A stretch of DNA of 64,000 nucleotides, from positions 13,803,468-13,867,467 of the forward strand of contig CM046847.1 of assembly GCA_025618425.1 (NCBI GenBank), in the 5' to 3' direction. The position numbers and the translations under genes are program-made. The notes beneath the pieces were generated by a model. That model did not search any database. It was not told the DNA's origin and was given only the letters and a program-made list of their open reading frames with translations. Each line of letters begins with the position of its first letter. The stretch's first letter is position 1. Shown here one piece after another: positions 12,918 through 24,909 of this stretch. Origin of the DNA: Heliocidaris tuberculata (lineage: Eukaryota; Echinodermata; Echinoidea; Camarodonta; Echinometridae).

Positions 12918-13041
12918 TAATTAATTCCTTTGTCGGGGGCAGGTGAGTTTTGAACAAAGAAAAGCCGCATGCCTCAGCTGGATCCAAGCGAATGCTTTGA
13001 GATACATGTATACATTAGAATAATAATCACTATAAACAATT

Positions 13042-13161
13042 TTAAGGAAATAACATATACAACAGCTTCGGCAACTCTCGTGGAAATAATTATAATTGTG
13101 AGAAATGAAAATGAGAGAATAATGGTTGCGTAGCTTAAATCAATTGAATCTGGTGTCGCCG

Positions 13162-13165
<4 letters not shown>
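13042..13165. repeat. Duplicated segment, copy 2 (tRNA lost, end inverted)
   Basis: Matches 12057-12170, then runs directly into AATTGAATCTGGTGTCGCCG. This is the reverse complement of the block just beyond the tRNA in copy 1. The tRNA-Arg region is absent. Confidence 0.8.
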
Positions 13166-13222
<57 letters not shown>

Positions 13223-13225
13223 GAA
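13166..13225. repeat. (TA)n microsatellite
   Basis: Long TA run with a few interruptions at its right end. Confidence 0.9.
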
Positions 13226-13249
13226 TATATATGTATATGGTAGTGGATC

Positions 13250-13697
13250 CTATTTCCGAACGCTTTTCAGAAAATCAACGATAGCAAATAAAATATCAAA
13301 CGAATATCGAATATCTGTCAAACTTACATAATGAATGCTTACAGTCCTACAAAAAAAGAAGTTGGCAGAATTTGAAAAAGACAATGTAGATTTAATACGA
13401 TATTCCCTTCCGAGCGAACCTCTTCCCAACGACGCAGCGTTTTGGTCCCTTAAGGTATTGTTTTACCGAACGTGTGAAACCTATGGGGAAAAAAACACAA
13501 CCTACCCCGATTTCGGGCCAACGGGATGAAGACTGGGGGTGACGAGAGAGCAGGTTATAAGATATTACTTATGTTTTTTGCCTCATTTTATGATTTTCTG
13601 CCCAGTGTTCTGTGTTTCAAATAGTGTGGAGAGCATAGGCGTAGTCCCACGCGTATGAAAGTCATTTTAGGCGCTTAACTGTAAGCGTTCGGTAATA
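13250..13697. mobile_element. Interspersed repeat with CCGAACGCTT ends, copy 1
   Basis: Closely similar to 54630-54962, sharing CAGAAAATCAACGATAGC, AAATAAAATATCAAACGAAT and CAACGACGC, GCGTTTTGGTCCCTT. Its ends are weak inverted repeats (TTCCGAACGCTTTTCAG at the left; GTAAGCGTTCGGTAA at the right), which suggests a small DNA transposon. It encodes nothing recognisable. The right end abuts a CA/TA/TG microsatellite. Confidence 0.55.
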
Positions 13698-13868
<171 letters not shown>

Positions 13869-14162
13869 AGAGGCATTTCCTGGTTAATTGTTAAACACAC
13901 TTGCTAACGAGTATAGAGATATATACTCCTTAGCAGGTGTATATATATCATATATCATATGATGCAAACAGGTTATTCAAAGTTCAACCAGGCAACGATT
14001 TCATTAAAATATTCTCTAAGTCTTCTTTTACTCATGTTCCCCTGTAGCTCTGCAGTATTTTCACTGGCTTAAATGGATTACCATAAATAATGCATAAACA
14101 TCTCGCGGGAGTATTCGTAAGGGAGATAGTTTATAGAGTATTAATATGGATATAGAATAGTC

Positions 14163-14297
14163 CAGAGGCGGCGGAACGACGGGCTCGGACAAAGGAAGTG
14201 GGGGGGGGGGGGGGGAGGGAAACCTTTTGTTTGGCCGACAAAGGGTGCCCCCCCCCCCCAACTTCCATTGTCCGAGCCCGTCGTTCCGCCGCCTCTG
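14163..14297. mobile_element. hAT-like MITE, 135 bp
   Basis: Nearly perfect ~37-bp terminal inverted repeats begin CAGAGGCGGCGGAACGACGG. The flanks GAATAGTC (14155-14162) and GATTAGTC (14298-14305) match at 7 of 8 positions, an 8-bp target-site duplication. A CAGRGGCGGC start and 8-bp duplications fit the hAT superfamily. The centre is mostly G and C runs and encodes nothing. Confidence 0.85.
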
Positions 14298-14563
14298 GAT
14301 TAGTCACTGCATTGGGCGGAACTGTTTGAAAACAGTTTTAGCGTACCTTCTTTTTCATCGATATAAAATAATATTATCTAAAAATTCTAAGCTTGAAACT
14401 TTGGGGATCTATTTTGTCTAGAGAGACATCCCAATTTATCCGATAATGGTATACTGTCTTTGACTGAGTATCTGGGTAAAGGGAACGTTCATCCATAATC
14501 AAACAAACAAACTCAAAAGTCCCCTCTGTAACTATATAGTTTATTTGAAAAAGTCAGAAAGGT

Positions 14564-14672
14564 ACTCCTATATACCCCTACAATGTATTTATTGAATATT
14601 ATTTCAGTATGTGGGATATACTATATCGGACTTTACAATGGAATCTTTTAGCCCCCCAAAATACAGAAATCG
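14564..14672. repeat. Inverted repeat arm, partner at 18079-18185
   Basis: About 108 bp (ACTCCTATATACCCCTACAA onward) recur in reverse complement at 18079-18185 with scattered differences. This indicates an old inverted duplication spanning the tRNA-Leu pair. Confidence 0.75.
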
Positions 14673-14768
14673 TTCTTACAGCTAGAGAAGATAACCGGAA
14701 AAGATTATCTGTGATAATGTATTTTTTTCCTAAACACAGGTATTATATAAAATCTTCCTTTTTACATT

Positions 14769-14955
14769 AACACGATAAAAACTACTTTCGAAATATAAAC
14801 TCAGGACAATTTCAATAGCAATGTCTATCACCTTTAGAAATATGCGAACATTACAGTGGTGTATTACGTAATCCGAACCTGATTTCTATGGGCAGTACAA
14901 TAGGCCTTTGAAATTGCCCTTTAGTTTATTTTTCGAAAGTAGTTTTTATCGTGTT
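14769..14955. mobile_element. Small DNA element with perfect 25-bp TIRs
   Basis: Perfect 25-bp inverted repeats at 14769-14793 and 14931-14955 (AACACGATAAAAACTACTTT and five more bases), with weaker complementarity further in. There is no coding capacity and I saw no convincing target-site duplication. Confidence 0.75.
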
Positions 14956-15378
14956 CATTTTACAAAATATGTTCTTATTTTTATCCATCAGTCTGAGCTT
15001 ATATGTTTCCATTCTCTTATGCACGTTTATCAAAGTCACTCTCTAATCAACGGTCCAATAAAGTTTTGTTGAAGCTCGAAATGTGGCAAAAATAGACATT
15101 CACTGAAAACTGATACGGGCACTAATTAACTTGAAATAAGACCTACACCCCTTTAGCTTTACTTGGTTTTCTTCTTCGTACTTTTAAAGAGTATGTATAA
15201 CATACACATTCAAATGGAATAGAGAGAAATCATCCTCTCAAGCATAAGAGCTATCAATCTGCCCACGACGACGTGACCTTAAAACGTTACGCCCTCAAGC
15301 AGTTTTAAAGAAGACATTACAAATCAAATATTTGATGCAATAATTGAGCTTCGCGGACATCAAATACAGCAGAGTTAA

Positions 15379-15454
15379 GGTCCTATCTCATCTGCCGCGA
15401 CTGATCAGTCGCGGCAGTCGCGGCGACTCGGGAGACCAAAAAACTCAAAATCTA
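15379..15454. mobile_element. Partial outer copy of the GACGTC palindromic family
   Basis: Starts GGTCCTATCTCAT, resembling the terminus of the adjoining element (GGGGTATCTCAT), then CTGCCGCGACTGATCAGTCG, which is itself palindromic. It looks like the remnant left end of a related copy into which, or beside which, the 575-bp element inserted. Confidence 0.5.
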
Positions 15455-16029
15455 AAGGGGGTATCTCATTGGCCTGGGGACTAGGTGGCGACCTGGTGGC
15501 GACTCGAGTCTCCACTGGTTGCGGAGACGTCTCCGCGACGTCTTCGCAACGTCTCCTGGACACTAGCCGGGTCTCCGAGGAGTCGCGGAAAATTCAAACA
15601 TGTTTAATTTTTTTGGAGACTTTTTCCAGTCTCCAGCAGGTCTCGGAGACGTCTCCGCGACGTCGCCGCATCGTCGATGCAACGTCACTACAACGTCTCC
15701 ACAGTCTCCTTGGTCTCCAGCAGGTCTCGGAGACGTCACGGAGACGTGACAGAGACGTCGCAGAGACGTCTCCCAATTCGCGGACAAAATTAGTCTCCGC
15801 GACGTCGCCACAACTGATGGAGACGTCGCGGAGACGTCTCCAAGACCTGCTGCAGACTGGAAAAAGTCTCCAAAAAATCGAACATATTTGAATTTCCCGC
15901 GACTCCCCGGAGACCCGGCTAGTCTCCAGGAGACGTCGCGAAGACGTCGCGGAGACGTCTCCGGAACCAGCGGAGACTCGAGTCGCCACCAGGTCGCCAC
16001 CTAGTCTCCAGGCCAATGAGATACCCCTT
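15455..16029. mobile_element. 575-bp palindromic GAGACGTC-rich element
   Basis: Ends are inverted repeats (AAGGGGGTATCTCATTGGCC at the left, GGCCAATGAGATACCCCTT at the right), and almost the whole element folds back on itself. Inside, GAGACGTCTC and GCGACGTC are repeated many times. Frames of 140-145 codons on both strands are products of the repeat, not proteins. A related sequence at about 18188-18262 runs straight from the left flank into the right flank without the insert, supporting mobility. Confidence 0.75.
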
Positions 16030-16713
16030 GAAAGTGTTTCAGAGCTGTATGGCTGGTAAACTGACCCGTTGACCCAATAATAAGGCCCGAGAAATCACCA
16101 CGATTCTGGCCGGTATTTTTAAAAGTGGATAGACTTAGTCCACTGGTTTATGAAACTTCGGGTGTCAAATTCTTCATCCCTTTAAAAAAACTACCAAAAG
16201 TCAGTAAAGTTTAGAAAGTCAGACAGGCAGAACAAGAGATAAATGGAATCATAGAAAAACGCGAGAGGTGGATAATGAAGCCCCTGGAAAATCAAGACAG
16301 AGATACAAGCCAAGTGCACGAATCCGCTTTTAAAGTTCCCACTGTTTTGACGATATAGATATAATATAACCCGACAAGATTATTAAGCCAATGAACACAC
16401 TGTAAGTGAATGGGTTCAAAAAGTATAATTCACTGGATAGTCAGTCTACATAAGAACATCGCTATTCATGAAGTAAAAAGAAATATTAATACACTTTATT
16501 AATTGGCTTCAGGAGAGTGTACTCCGACTCCCTTATTAATCATACTGCACTCTTGTCTATTACCATGGATTTGTCAGAAACATTGTTCTCGCTGTGCCAT
16601 TGAACTCTAGTAACTGTGCGATATAAATGTAGAAAGATATTGTCACACATCAACACTGCAACATTCACGAATAGTGAAAAGAGAATAAAATCGATAGCGT
16701 TTTCGAACGTGAA

Positions 16714-16795
16714 GGTAGCGTGGCCGAGCGGTCTAAGGCGCTGGTTTTAGGCACCAGTCATTTCGATGGCGTGGGTTCGAATCCCACCGCTGCCA
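16714..16795 (+). tRNA. tRNA-Leu (anticodon TAG)
   Basis: An 82-nt class II tRNA. The acceptor GGTAGCG pairs with CGCTGCC (one G-T), the anticodon stem CTGGT with ACCAG, and the loop TTTAGGC gives anticodon TAG at 16748-16750. The variable arm has a CAT/ATG stem with a TTCG loop. The T arm is GTGGG-TTCGAAT-CCCAC and the discriminator base is A. A box TGGCCGAGCGG and B box GGTTCGAATCC are both standard. A T6 run at 16801-16806 would end RNA polymerase III transcription. The downstream spacer is shared with the array at 34 and 38 kb. Confidence 0.95.
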
Positions 16796-17642
16796 ATATA
16801 TTTTTTAAAAACTTTTGGACGAGTGTAGGGTTGGATTCGTCAGTGTAATACACAAATTTAGGATATTGATTGATAAAAGAACAAAAAATCCTATTCAGTT
16901 TCAATAATGTAACATTGTGCACTAATATTCTAAATTCATAAATATTGTACACTCTTCTTTTGTTCTATTCATTCATGGTCGTGATGATTTAGCCTTGTCA
17001 GTTTATACTATTTATTGAGGAAATACCATAATTTTGTGATTTATTTTCCAACATGCAATATCAATCCTTTCTTTTTAGTATGTCCCTCCGATTTCAAACC
17101 CGAATCTAAACTCATTATAACTTGTTCATCTTGTGTTGTGAACTTCTGTAAGAAAAAGAAATTGCTTCTCACTTTACATCGTTTAAACTGGAGTCCAAGA
17201 GGGTTTTCTGAATGCCGATCAGAAGTGTCAATGTTTAGACACCGAGTACAAGCATAGTCATTCGCATAGATCAGTTCACAAAGTTATTCAAATCATGAAT
17301 GTTTCTTTCCTGGGACCTAGTAACAAGGTATTCCATTAACCTGTTATTATTGAATGAACTACAATACTTGGAATCCAGTTTGCATACATTACTTGTTACT
17401 ATGTCTGACAAGCCCCTGAGAAGCTTTCAGGTTGTCAAAAACAACCTTTTTTTAAAGTATGCATAACATAATATAATATATTTGTGAACAGGTCTATTGT
17501 TTCTGTTTTATAATTTGGTGCTAAAATTAATTATGCACCATTTGAATTGTGACTGTGTCAGAGATGCTTTTGCATATCTACATTATGACGTCGCGGTGCA
17601 AGATGTATTGAGATTAAAATTATTCACCCAGTTGTTCGTCAA

Positions 17643-17724
17643 GGTAGCGTGGCCGAGCGGTCTAAGGCGCTGGTTTAAGGCACCAGTCATTTCGATGGCG
17701 TGGGTTCGAATCCCACCGCTGCCA
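17643..17724 (+). tRNA. tRNA-Leu (anticodon AAG)
   Basis: An 82-nt sister of the gene at 16714, identical in almost every position but with loop TTAAGGC, giving anticodon AAG (inosine-modified AAG reads CUU/CUC/CUA). All stems pair and the discriminator is A. A T4 run at 17730-17733 is the likely terminator. The two genes lie about 0.93 kb apart in the same orientation. Confidence 0.95.
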
Positions 17725-18078
17725 TAATCTTTTAAAAATTTTGGATTTAATTCCTCCGATAAGCCGATATCACTTTGTACATAATAAGTTGGGGCATCAT
17801 GTACATTATACAGTACGTATTAAAAAAAAAGTATACCCAACTTTGGTAGCTTCGTACATAAAATTTACATATTCTGTAACCTTCAGATTTATTTCATGGT
17901 AAAGAGTAACTAACATTCTGTCTTTGAACCTTATTCCTAACTTTCCTGCCACGGATGACCAAGCACCAGGGTTTTTCATGACACAAAACTGGCTTCCTCC
18001 GTACCCCTTGTTTAAGTGTGCCATTCATACGCGAGTCATTCGCAGTGAACAAAAACTATTCGTTCACTGTCCACTGTC

Positions 18079-18185
18079 GATTTCTAATTTTGGAGGGCTA
18101 AAAGATTCCAGTATAAAGTCCGATATAGTATATGCTGCATACTGAAATAATATTCAATAAGTACATTGTAGGTGTATATAGGAGT
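18079..18185. repeat. Inverted repeat arm, partner at 14564-14672
   Basis: Reverse complement of 14564-14672. It is followed at 18188-18262 by sequence matching both flanks of the 15.4-16.03 kb insertion, so this paralogue represents the empty site. Confidence 0.75.
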
Positions 18186-18262
18186 AATTACATCGCAGAC
18201 ATCAAATACAGCACAGTAAAGTGTTTAGGGTTGTATGGCTAGTGAACTGACCCGATGACCAA

Positions 18263-21200
18263 TGTATTTCCTTAGAAGAGCGAGACTAATCCCTATTTGC
18301 ATAGAGGAATGTATTTGCAGGTTGAATGACCACAGGTGTATTACAAGGGTGAGAAGAAGTGAATCGTCAGTGACCTTGTTCGATTCTTCAGCGGCGAACG
18401 TCGTTAAATCTGTTCCGTGTTAAATTAACCTCAGTCTACATCCAGTGTTGGCTCGCCAAGAATATATCATAATAATTAGCAAAATTCCTCCTGCTTGATA
18501 ACACAGGTCGCTGGATATTTACCACAATTAAGATCAAGTTATATTGAATCTGAAATATGGTGAAAGCAGATAGTTCACTGTGCAAAGAGAAGTTCTAACT
18601 GAGACGGCATCACAGATCTGAAGAAGTGCAACATGCCGAATGCAATACAGATAAGTCAGAGAGACGTGAAAGAGGCAATAGGCGCCTGACTGAGCGATTG
18701 GTGCTTAATTTCGGGATGATCTATTATGTTTAGTGTCATGTTGTGTATATGGTGAGATAATTATGTAGTATGTGTATAACGACAGCAGAATCTGATGAGA
18801 AATGAAACAGGAAACATTTGGTTACAAAAACGGCAAGTTATTTTGTTCCCTTAGATCAGTTAGGCATTAGATGAAGATATACATTTATAGATTATGCAAT
18901 TAGAGTTGAACGAAAGTAAAATTTCTTTGACATAGAAATATGGCACAGTCTTATGTGAATGTAATTTGATGGAAGCATATCTGCTAAGCGTCGTATTGAC
19001 TAGTACATGATGCTTATTTCCACCGAAAATTTCCGTTTGAATATCACATTATCTTGATGATAGTCATGCTTGTACTAGTACAATTTACAGTGTAGGTGTA
19101 GTATCTATACATTTTACACGTGTAAAAATTTAGAACACGAGTATGGCCATCCAAACCGAGAAGTTATAAAGGTCAGCAATACCAGATTACTGCCCTACTA
19201 GAAATTGAGGCTATTGAACATGATGAATAGAGATTTGAATGTAGACCTATGTAAATCCCACTACTTTCTGTTATATACTTATGTTGTATTCTTGTTTTTC
19301 TCTTGATTGTTATGTATTTTTTATCGGATTGTGGAAATAAACAAATCAAACTAAAAACTAAACTAAACTAAACGTAAAGGAACTCGATTGTCAGTATGTC
19401 AATTATTGACTATGTTGCTTTTCTTACTGTTCCCAGTTTGAAAAGCTGCAACCTGCCTTTTCAATAATTGTAGTATACCCTGAATCTGTCGGTGAAGGAA
19501 TTTATTATTTTTTTCTTATGGGCATGGGTTAAAAATTTCTCGAACCGTATTGCTACCTGTTACATTCGCCTGTAAAGAATTCTTGTGTACCGTTGCAATA
19601 GTTACAATGACTTAATTATAGTCAGTGAATTCTTGACAAGCCGGAGAAGTTGTCAAGGGCATTGTTAAAGAGGTTGAAAGCGTTTCAGAAATAATTGATG
19701 GAACGTGACTGGAATTGCTTAATTATGTTACCAATGATTCCTTTTTATCATGAAAGAATGAAGATTCTGAACTCTTTGTTAAAGAGGAGCATGGTTATCG
19801 CTATTCGGAATTAGCAATGGCACATTAACAAAAATTACACCCAAATTGATAGAAGAGCTGAATATTTACGTTTTACGTTGTAATATAACTGAGCTTTATC
19901 TGCTATTTATGCGCTGAATGTATCTAACATTCAAAAAAAAAAATGTACGTCTTGTATAGATGAATAAACTCTGCCGTTTTACACGTATCCTACACAGAAA
20001 AGTGCATTTGAAAAATTAATTTCCTTTCCCATTAACTTTTGCATCTGATATTATTCATACTAGGGAAATGTAACTAAGATATTTCCCTGTTCTGACTTGT
20101 CGTAGTAAAACACTCTTCATCTTATGTCCAGTCCCCATTCGGTTCCTAACTAAGTTCTTATAAACTAAAAAGTAAATTGATTGAAGAATTTGTTTATTAA
20201 GTTACCTGAGCAATTTTCAACAGAAAGTTAGAGAAGTGCTTCTGCTCTTAAAAAATGTCAAGTCTAGGATTCTTTTACATAAAGATAGAAAGATACTACA
20301 TTAAAAGAATAGTTTATGTTAATTTTGTTCAGGTATAGGTAAGGATATGTGATTCTGACTCTAAATTACGCATTTATGTATCGTCACGAGTTTATTGAAA
20401 TGTCCGTACTGGACAAGCCTATAAAATCATGTTTGAACATTTTATGACATGAAATAACTGACGTGATAAAAGAATTCTTTCATGTGAATCAAAGGATGAG
20501 AGTATATTTATTGTACAGACAACACGGTGACAGGTATCTGCAGAAGTTACAACAGATTGTTTACTCTTGGCTATCAAGAGCGGTTGATTGCAATTAGGTT
20601 AAAATGTAATTTCCTATAGCTTGAAAACTGCACTTATTCTGTAACCCCAGTATGGCATGGTATGGGTTCTTCGCGTGGATATTTACCATGTTTACAACTG
20701 AAAGCTTTCTACGACTCCACGAGGCAGGCTTTCTAATGAAACTATCCTTCGTCAAACGAATCCGTTTGTGATGCAGTTATATGAATAAAGGAAATTTAAC
20801 GAGGAAGCTTGTGCATGATGATAAGAAAGATACCTTTGGGAAAGAGAATTGTTAAATACATTTGCCAATAAATATCATATACAGCACAGCAAGTGAGACT
20901 GAGGATTTAGAGAGGGGAAGCTTCAAGGTATCAAAATCCATAGAAATAAGATGAGGAAAGTAAGAAAAGTCTTCTCTCGAGATGTTAAGGGTATACTGGC
21001 CGTAGAATCTCCATTTCTCATCATCAAAATAAGTTTTTCGATGTCGATGAGATTATAATATAAACATTCTTAACCAAACTGCTGCATCATTTACAAGCTA
21101 TAGCACTGAGAAAATTCGCCTCTGGGATGGGCCGATTTATAATTTCACAATATAATGTACTTACATAAAGGTTTTGATGATTCTTGAAGAAGAAATCGGT

Positions 21201-21278
21201 ATTCTCTTCTTTAGAGCGATCAAGATTGCACAGAGTTGTAGTCGCCGCCATTGCTCATGGCATAACGTAAACAACTTT
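18263..21278. other. Unassigned non-coding sequence
   Basis: No gene recognised in 3 kb. Sequence at about 19262-19375 (a T-rich stretch, then GGAAATAAACAAATCAAAC and short CTAAA repeats) resembles a retrotransposon 3' end. The rest is AT-rich and unremarkable. Confidence 0.45.
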
Positions 21279-22275
21279 GAACCCAGCGTTGCCAGGTTCA
21301 AAATGTTAAATCATCGTATCCGAGACTCAAAATTATCGTACATATAGCAGTGTTGCCATTTGGTAATTTTTGATCACCAAATTTTCAAAATTTGGTGATT
21401 TTTGGAAAGCCTTGGTGATGAAAAAAATGATTTTGGTGACAAACGTCAATTTGGTGATTTTTTATTATTTTTTTTACCTTTTGGTACAAAAGGCAAAAGT
21501 GAAGCTTTTTAAATTTATAATCAACGCTACATTACGATCTATATACTGTACTAGTTGATGCATAGAAAATGTACATGCGTATGTCCCACACAACATCAAT
21601 GGGTGCGTTTATCAACTCTTTCTTTCGGCAGAAACAGGTTTTCCAAAGGGCTTTCAGTGATTTTTTTAGAGATGATAAACGCAAAGCTCTTTTGATTATG
21701 GGGCTCGGAAAGCCTTTTTGAAAGTCGCAAATTTGTGCTTTCCGAAACAGGTTTCAGCCAGAAACAGGTTACAAAAAGCGAGATAAACGCAAAGCTGTTT
21801 TGAAACGACTTTATACTTCGGTCACGAACTACGTGTTTCCGGTTTCTGAAAAGACGCGCGCCAGGCAAGTACATGTGTACACAGCACAGTACTATATAAC
21901 GTACGTACGTGGTACCGATCAGCAAAATAGCTAAGAGATTATGGCAAGCCATCGGGGTCTACTTACGTCTACTCACCACGCGTACTTGATTTTCGATACA
22001 CGTACCTATATTGACCAATCAGAAGCCAGTATTCAGTACGCTTACTGTTTTTGGTCATCACGTCACGTGTGTTTAAGGGTACGTGTACTTTACTTTTACA
22101 GACGTTACTGACCCCTCCGGCCATAGGTGGCCAAAGGGTTCAGAAGCGTCAGTTAATGTAACGTGTGCTTTGTCATTTAGGTAACGTGTACTTTGACTAG
22201 TCATTTCGTGACGTCTATACAATTACGTGTGCTCTGGTCGTTACGTGACGTCAGCTAAGAGTTAGTCTATTTCCA

Positions 22276-22314
<39 letters not shown>
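21279..22314. repeat. ACGTG-rich ~1-kb repeat, copy 1
   Basis: Runs from CAGCGTTGCCAGG at the left to a T run at 22279-22314. Shared blocks recur in reverse complement at 30391-31405, including TGGTGATTTTT, GTGCGTTTATCA, GATAAACGC, and ATGGCAAGCCATCGGGGTCT. The right third (21960-22260) is dense in ACGTG and TGACGTC motifs. No coding capacity was recognised; it may be a composite of nested elements. Confidence 0.6.
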
Positions 22315-22316
<2 letters not shown>

Positions 22317-22542
22317 TCAATAAAGCAAACCATGTACGTTAATAATATTGTTCAATAAGGGAAGTATAGGGCTTGGCAGGGGCTCAGGGTGTTTAATATA
22401 TTTCTGTTGGTGGCTGATTATTAAGTCGTCCTATAATTTTTTAGAGACGTAGTAGTAGTAGTAGGCCTACACTCTTTTTAGCAAACTAACAAAAATCAAA
22501 GTAAAGTATAAACCGTGCGGAGTTGGTTTATTATTGTCATTT

Positions 22543-22544
<2 letters not shown>

Positions 22545-22577
<33 letters not shown>

Positions 22578-22641
22578 TTTTATTTTATTATTATGATTGT
22601 TACTATCATAATTATCATCATCATTATAATTATTATTATTA

Positions 22642-22717
<76 letters not shown>
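22545..22717. repeat. (CTA)n and (ATT)n microsatellites
   Basis: A CTA run at about 22543-22574, then a long ATT run at about 22622-22715. The poly-Ile and poly-Tyr frames here are artefacts. Confidence 0.95.
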
Positions 22718-22718
<1 letters not shown>

Positions 22719-22749
22719 AATATTGTTTTATTGTCATCATAAAAATTTG

Positions 22750-23095
22750 TCATAATAAAATTAATGTATAAAGTTTATTCATAAATACCATGTAATGAGC
22801 GGAGGAAAGAGAAACAAGTTGATGATTTAGATTAGGAGAACTCCCCACATGTACAGCTCATGTTTACTATATAGCTGCATACAAAGTATACAAACTTCTA
22901 CTGCATGGACACTATTCACGCTCTTATCTCTCCATCTGTTGTGCAATTAAGGGTCATGACCTCTGTGGACTCGTTGTCATGACCACTGGAAGGCCGCCTG
23001 TTTACCCAAGGATTAACCAGGGAATCCTAGTTACATTAATACATTCCCATGCTATAACCAAGGAGTTATCTGCTATAATAAATGTAACGAGACAT
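22750..23095. other. Unassigned non-coding sequence
   Basis: No gene or repeat recognised. Confidence 0.4.
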
Positions 23096-23099
23096 CCTC

Positions 23100-23215
23100 G
23101 TCCTCCTCCCCCCTCCCCGGCGAAAAACTGTGAACCCCCTCCCCCCCCCCCCCCCCAAAAGAAAAAAGAAGAAGAAGAAGAAGAAGAAGAAGGAGAAGAA
23201 GAAGAAGAAAATGTA
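23100..23215. repeat. C tract and GAA-rich repeat
   Basis: A C run (about 23139-23156) is followed by a GAA repeat (23166-23211). Low-complexity frames cross it on both strands. Confidence 0.85.
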
Positions 23216-23219
23216 GTGT

Positions 23220-24340
23220 AAAATAATGATGAGTAAATGATAAAACAAACGGTTTGTTTTCTTAACAATTAAAGAAAAAAATCTTCTTCATCGGTTGTTA
23301 CACTCCTTGGCATTATATACTTGAACTTTGAAAAATCATAGAAGATTTGTAATCCATGTGGAGGCAGAGCTAGATTCCACTAAATTTCGTCATAGAGCCT
23401 ATAATAAGGCCGGGGGGGGGGGTGTATCGGCTGTCAATGTCACACAGGCCTAATGAATATTCTAGTCGGAAAGGCGTTAGTGAAAAGACTGTTGATAAAT
23501 TCAATGTATTCATTAAAACAATTATTTTTTAAAGACTGAATGTTCGTACGCTATATAGGGAGGGGGCGGGGGGGGTGTGACTGTTGCTGGGATGGAACAA
23601 GAACACACGCAAACAATTGTATGCCTATTATAAATTAAGAGAGATCATTTTCTCAATGAAGCAGTCTAATAAATAGTTACATGAAAGGGGAATTTCACCC
23701 TGGTATTTAGCTGATTTAAATAAAAGCAGAAAATATAATTTTTTAGTACTGCAGGGCAAATGGGATGGGCCCTTACAAGATACGTCACGGAGTCGGTTGC
23801 CAAGTTGTGTTTGATTCATTACAACTTTAAAAAATTAATAACATTCTCATTTCTTATCAGATTTTACTCAAACTTTTATTGGTCTGTTATTTCAATTTTC
23901 CCCATTCCTTTAACATTATTAAAACAATGTAAGAAAGAAAAATGTATAAATGTATCTGAATTTTCACTTTTCAGTTTGAAATTCAGTGTTCAGTGAAGGC
24001 ACTGGGATTTTAAAATTGCATAGTGGCAGGATGGGGGCATTATTAAAAGAGGAAGTGGGCATAGCTCACTGGAAGTGATAAGGGGCATTTATAAGAAGGG
24101 GAAAGGGGGAGGGTACTTATGAACAAAACCGTCACTTATCAGACAAAAATAGGCTGAATCTACTTGAAAATGTGGGGGTATTGTGCCCCAGCCCCCTTGG
24201 GAGGGGGAGGGGGGGGGGTGGAGAGGAGGGAGGCTGTCGTTGTGATACCGAGGGCTAATTGTGCTCGGGGGTAACTTTCCGGCGGGGGTAATTGTCCTTG
24301 TCTTAGATTCATCTCTCACCTCCCACGAAATTTTTGAGCT
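23220..24340. other. Unassigned sequence with minisatellite-like scraps
   Basis: G tracts near 23412 and 23562. The part at 24040-24145 carries degenerate copies of the GGGGCACTTATCAGAAGG minisatellite unit described at 26493 and 31466, probably the relic of another such element. No gene. Confidence 0.45.
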
Positions 24341-24345
24341 TAGAA

Positions 24346-24398
24346 ATAATAATACTAATTATAATAATAATAATATAATAATAATAATAATAATAATA

Positions 24399-24433
<35 letters not shown>

Positions 24434-24455
24434 AATAATAATAATAATAATAATG

Positions 24456-24495
<40 letters not shown>
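24346..24495. repeat. (AAT)n / (GAT)n microsatellite
   Basis: Trinucleotide runs: AAT, then GAT at about 24399-24432, then AAT. It may be the tail of a retroelement on either side. Confidence 0.95.
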
Positions 24496-24497
<2 letters not shown>

Positions 24498-24734
24498 TGT
24501 TACAATTATATAGCGTATTCCGTGAATACTTCATTGCGCTTTACAATGTCATTTATTATTATTACCCAAGAGAGGTAAACGATGCACTTATTTTACTAGT
24601 TTGGAAAGAAAACTGATAGTAGGAAACTGCATATACACCTAGGTGTGGATGTGGAAGGGGGTTCTCCTCCAACCCTGAAAATTTATAGTTTTGAGGAGTG
24701 GCGAGTTGTGTTGGAGGAGTGTATTCCATAACAT

Positions 24735-24907
24735 GGCCCACGGAACCGGGGGGGGGGGGGCTGGGGCTGCAGCCCCCCCCCCACACGCACTTGTTTGAGT
24801 AGACACGTTTCATAAATTCCCCGAAAAAAGGTGCGAGATTGTCATTATTCAAGTGAAATCAAATCAGCCCCCCCCCCCCCACTTTCAAAAATGCTTCGCG
24901 GCCCCTG
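24735..24907 (-). mobile_element. hAT-like MITE (GGGGCCGCG family), copy 1
   Basis: On the minus strand it begins CAGGGGCCGCGAAGC, then ATTTTTGAAAGTG and a G run, then CTGATTTGATTTCACT, and ends in a second G/C tract before GGTTCCGTGGGCC. The flanks CATAACAT and CATAACTA match at 6 of 8 positions. The sister copy is at 58112-58277 in the opposite orientation. Confidence 0.65.
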
Positions 24908-24909
24908 CA

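Noticed and set aside
15469..16016. Three overlapping 140-145-codon frames on both strands
   Set aside because: They follow from the GAGACGTC repeat being open in several frames and palindromic; the translations are repetitive and mirror each other.
17497..17727. Short frame ending in WPSGLRRWFKAPVISMAWVR, repeated at several places
   Set aside because: It is a translation through tRNA-Leu genes; the same peptide recurs at every tRNA copy.
22515..22742. Poly-Ile / poly-Tyr frames
   Set aside because: Translation of CTA and ATT repeats.
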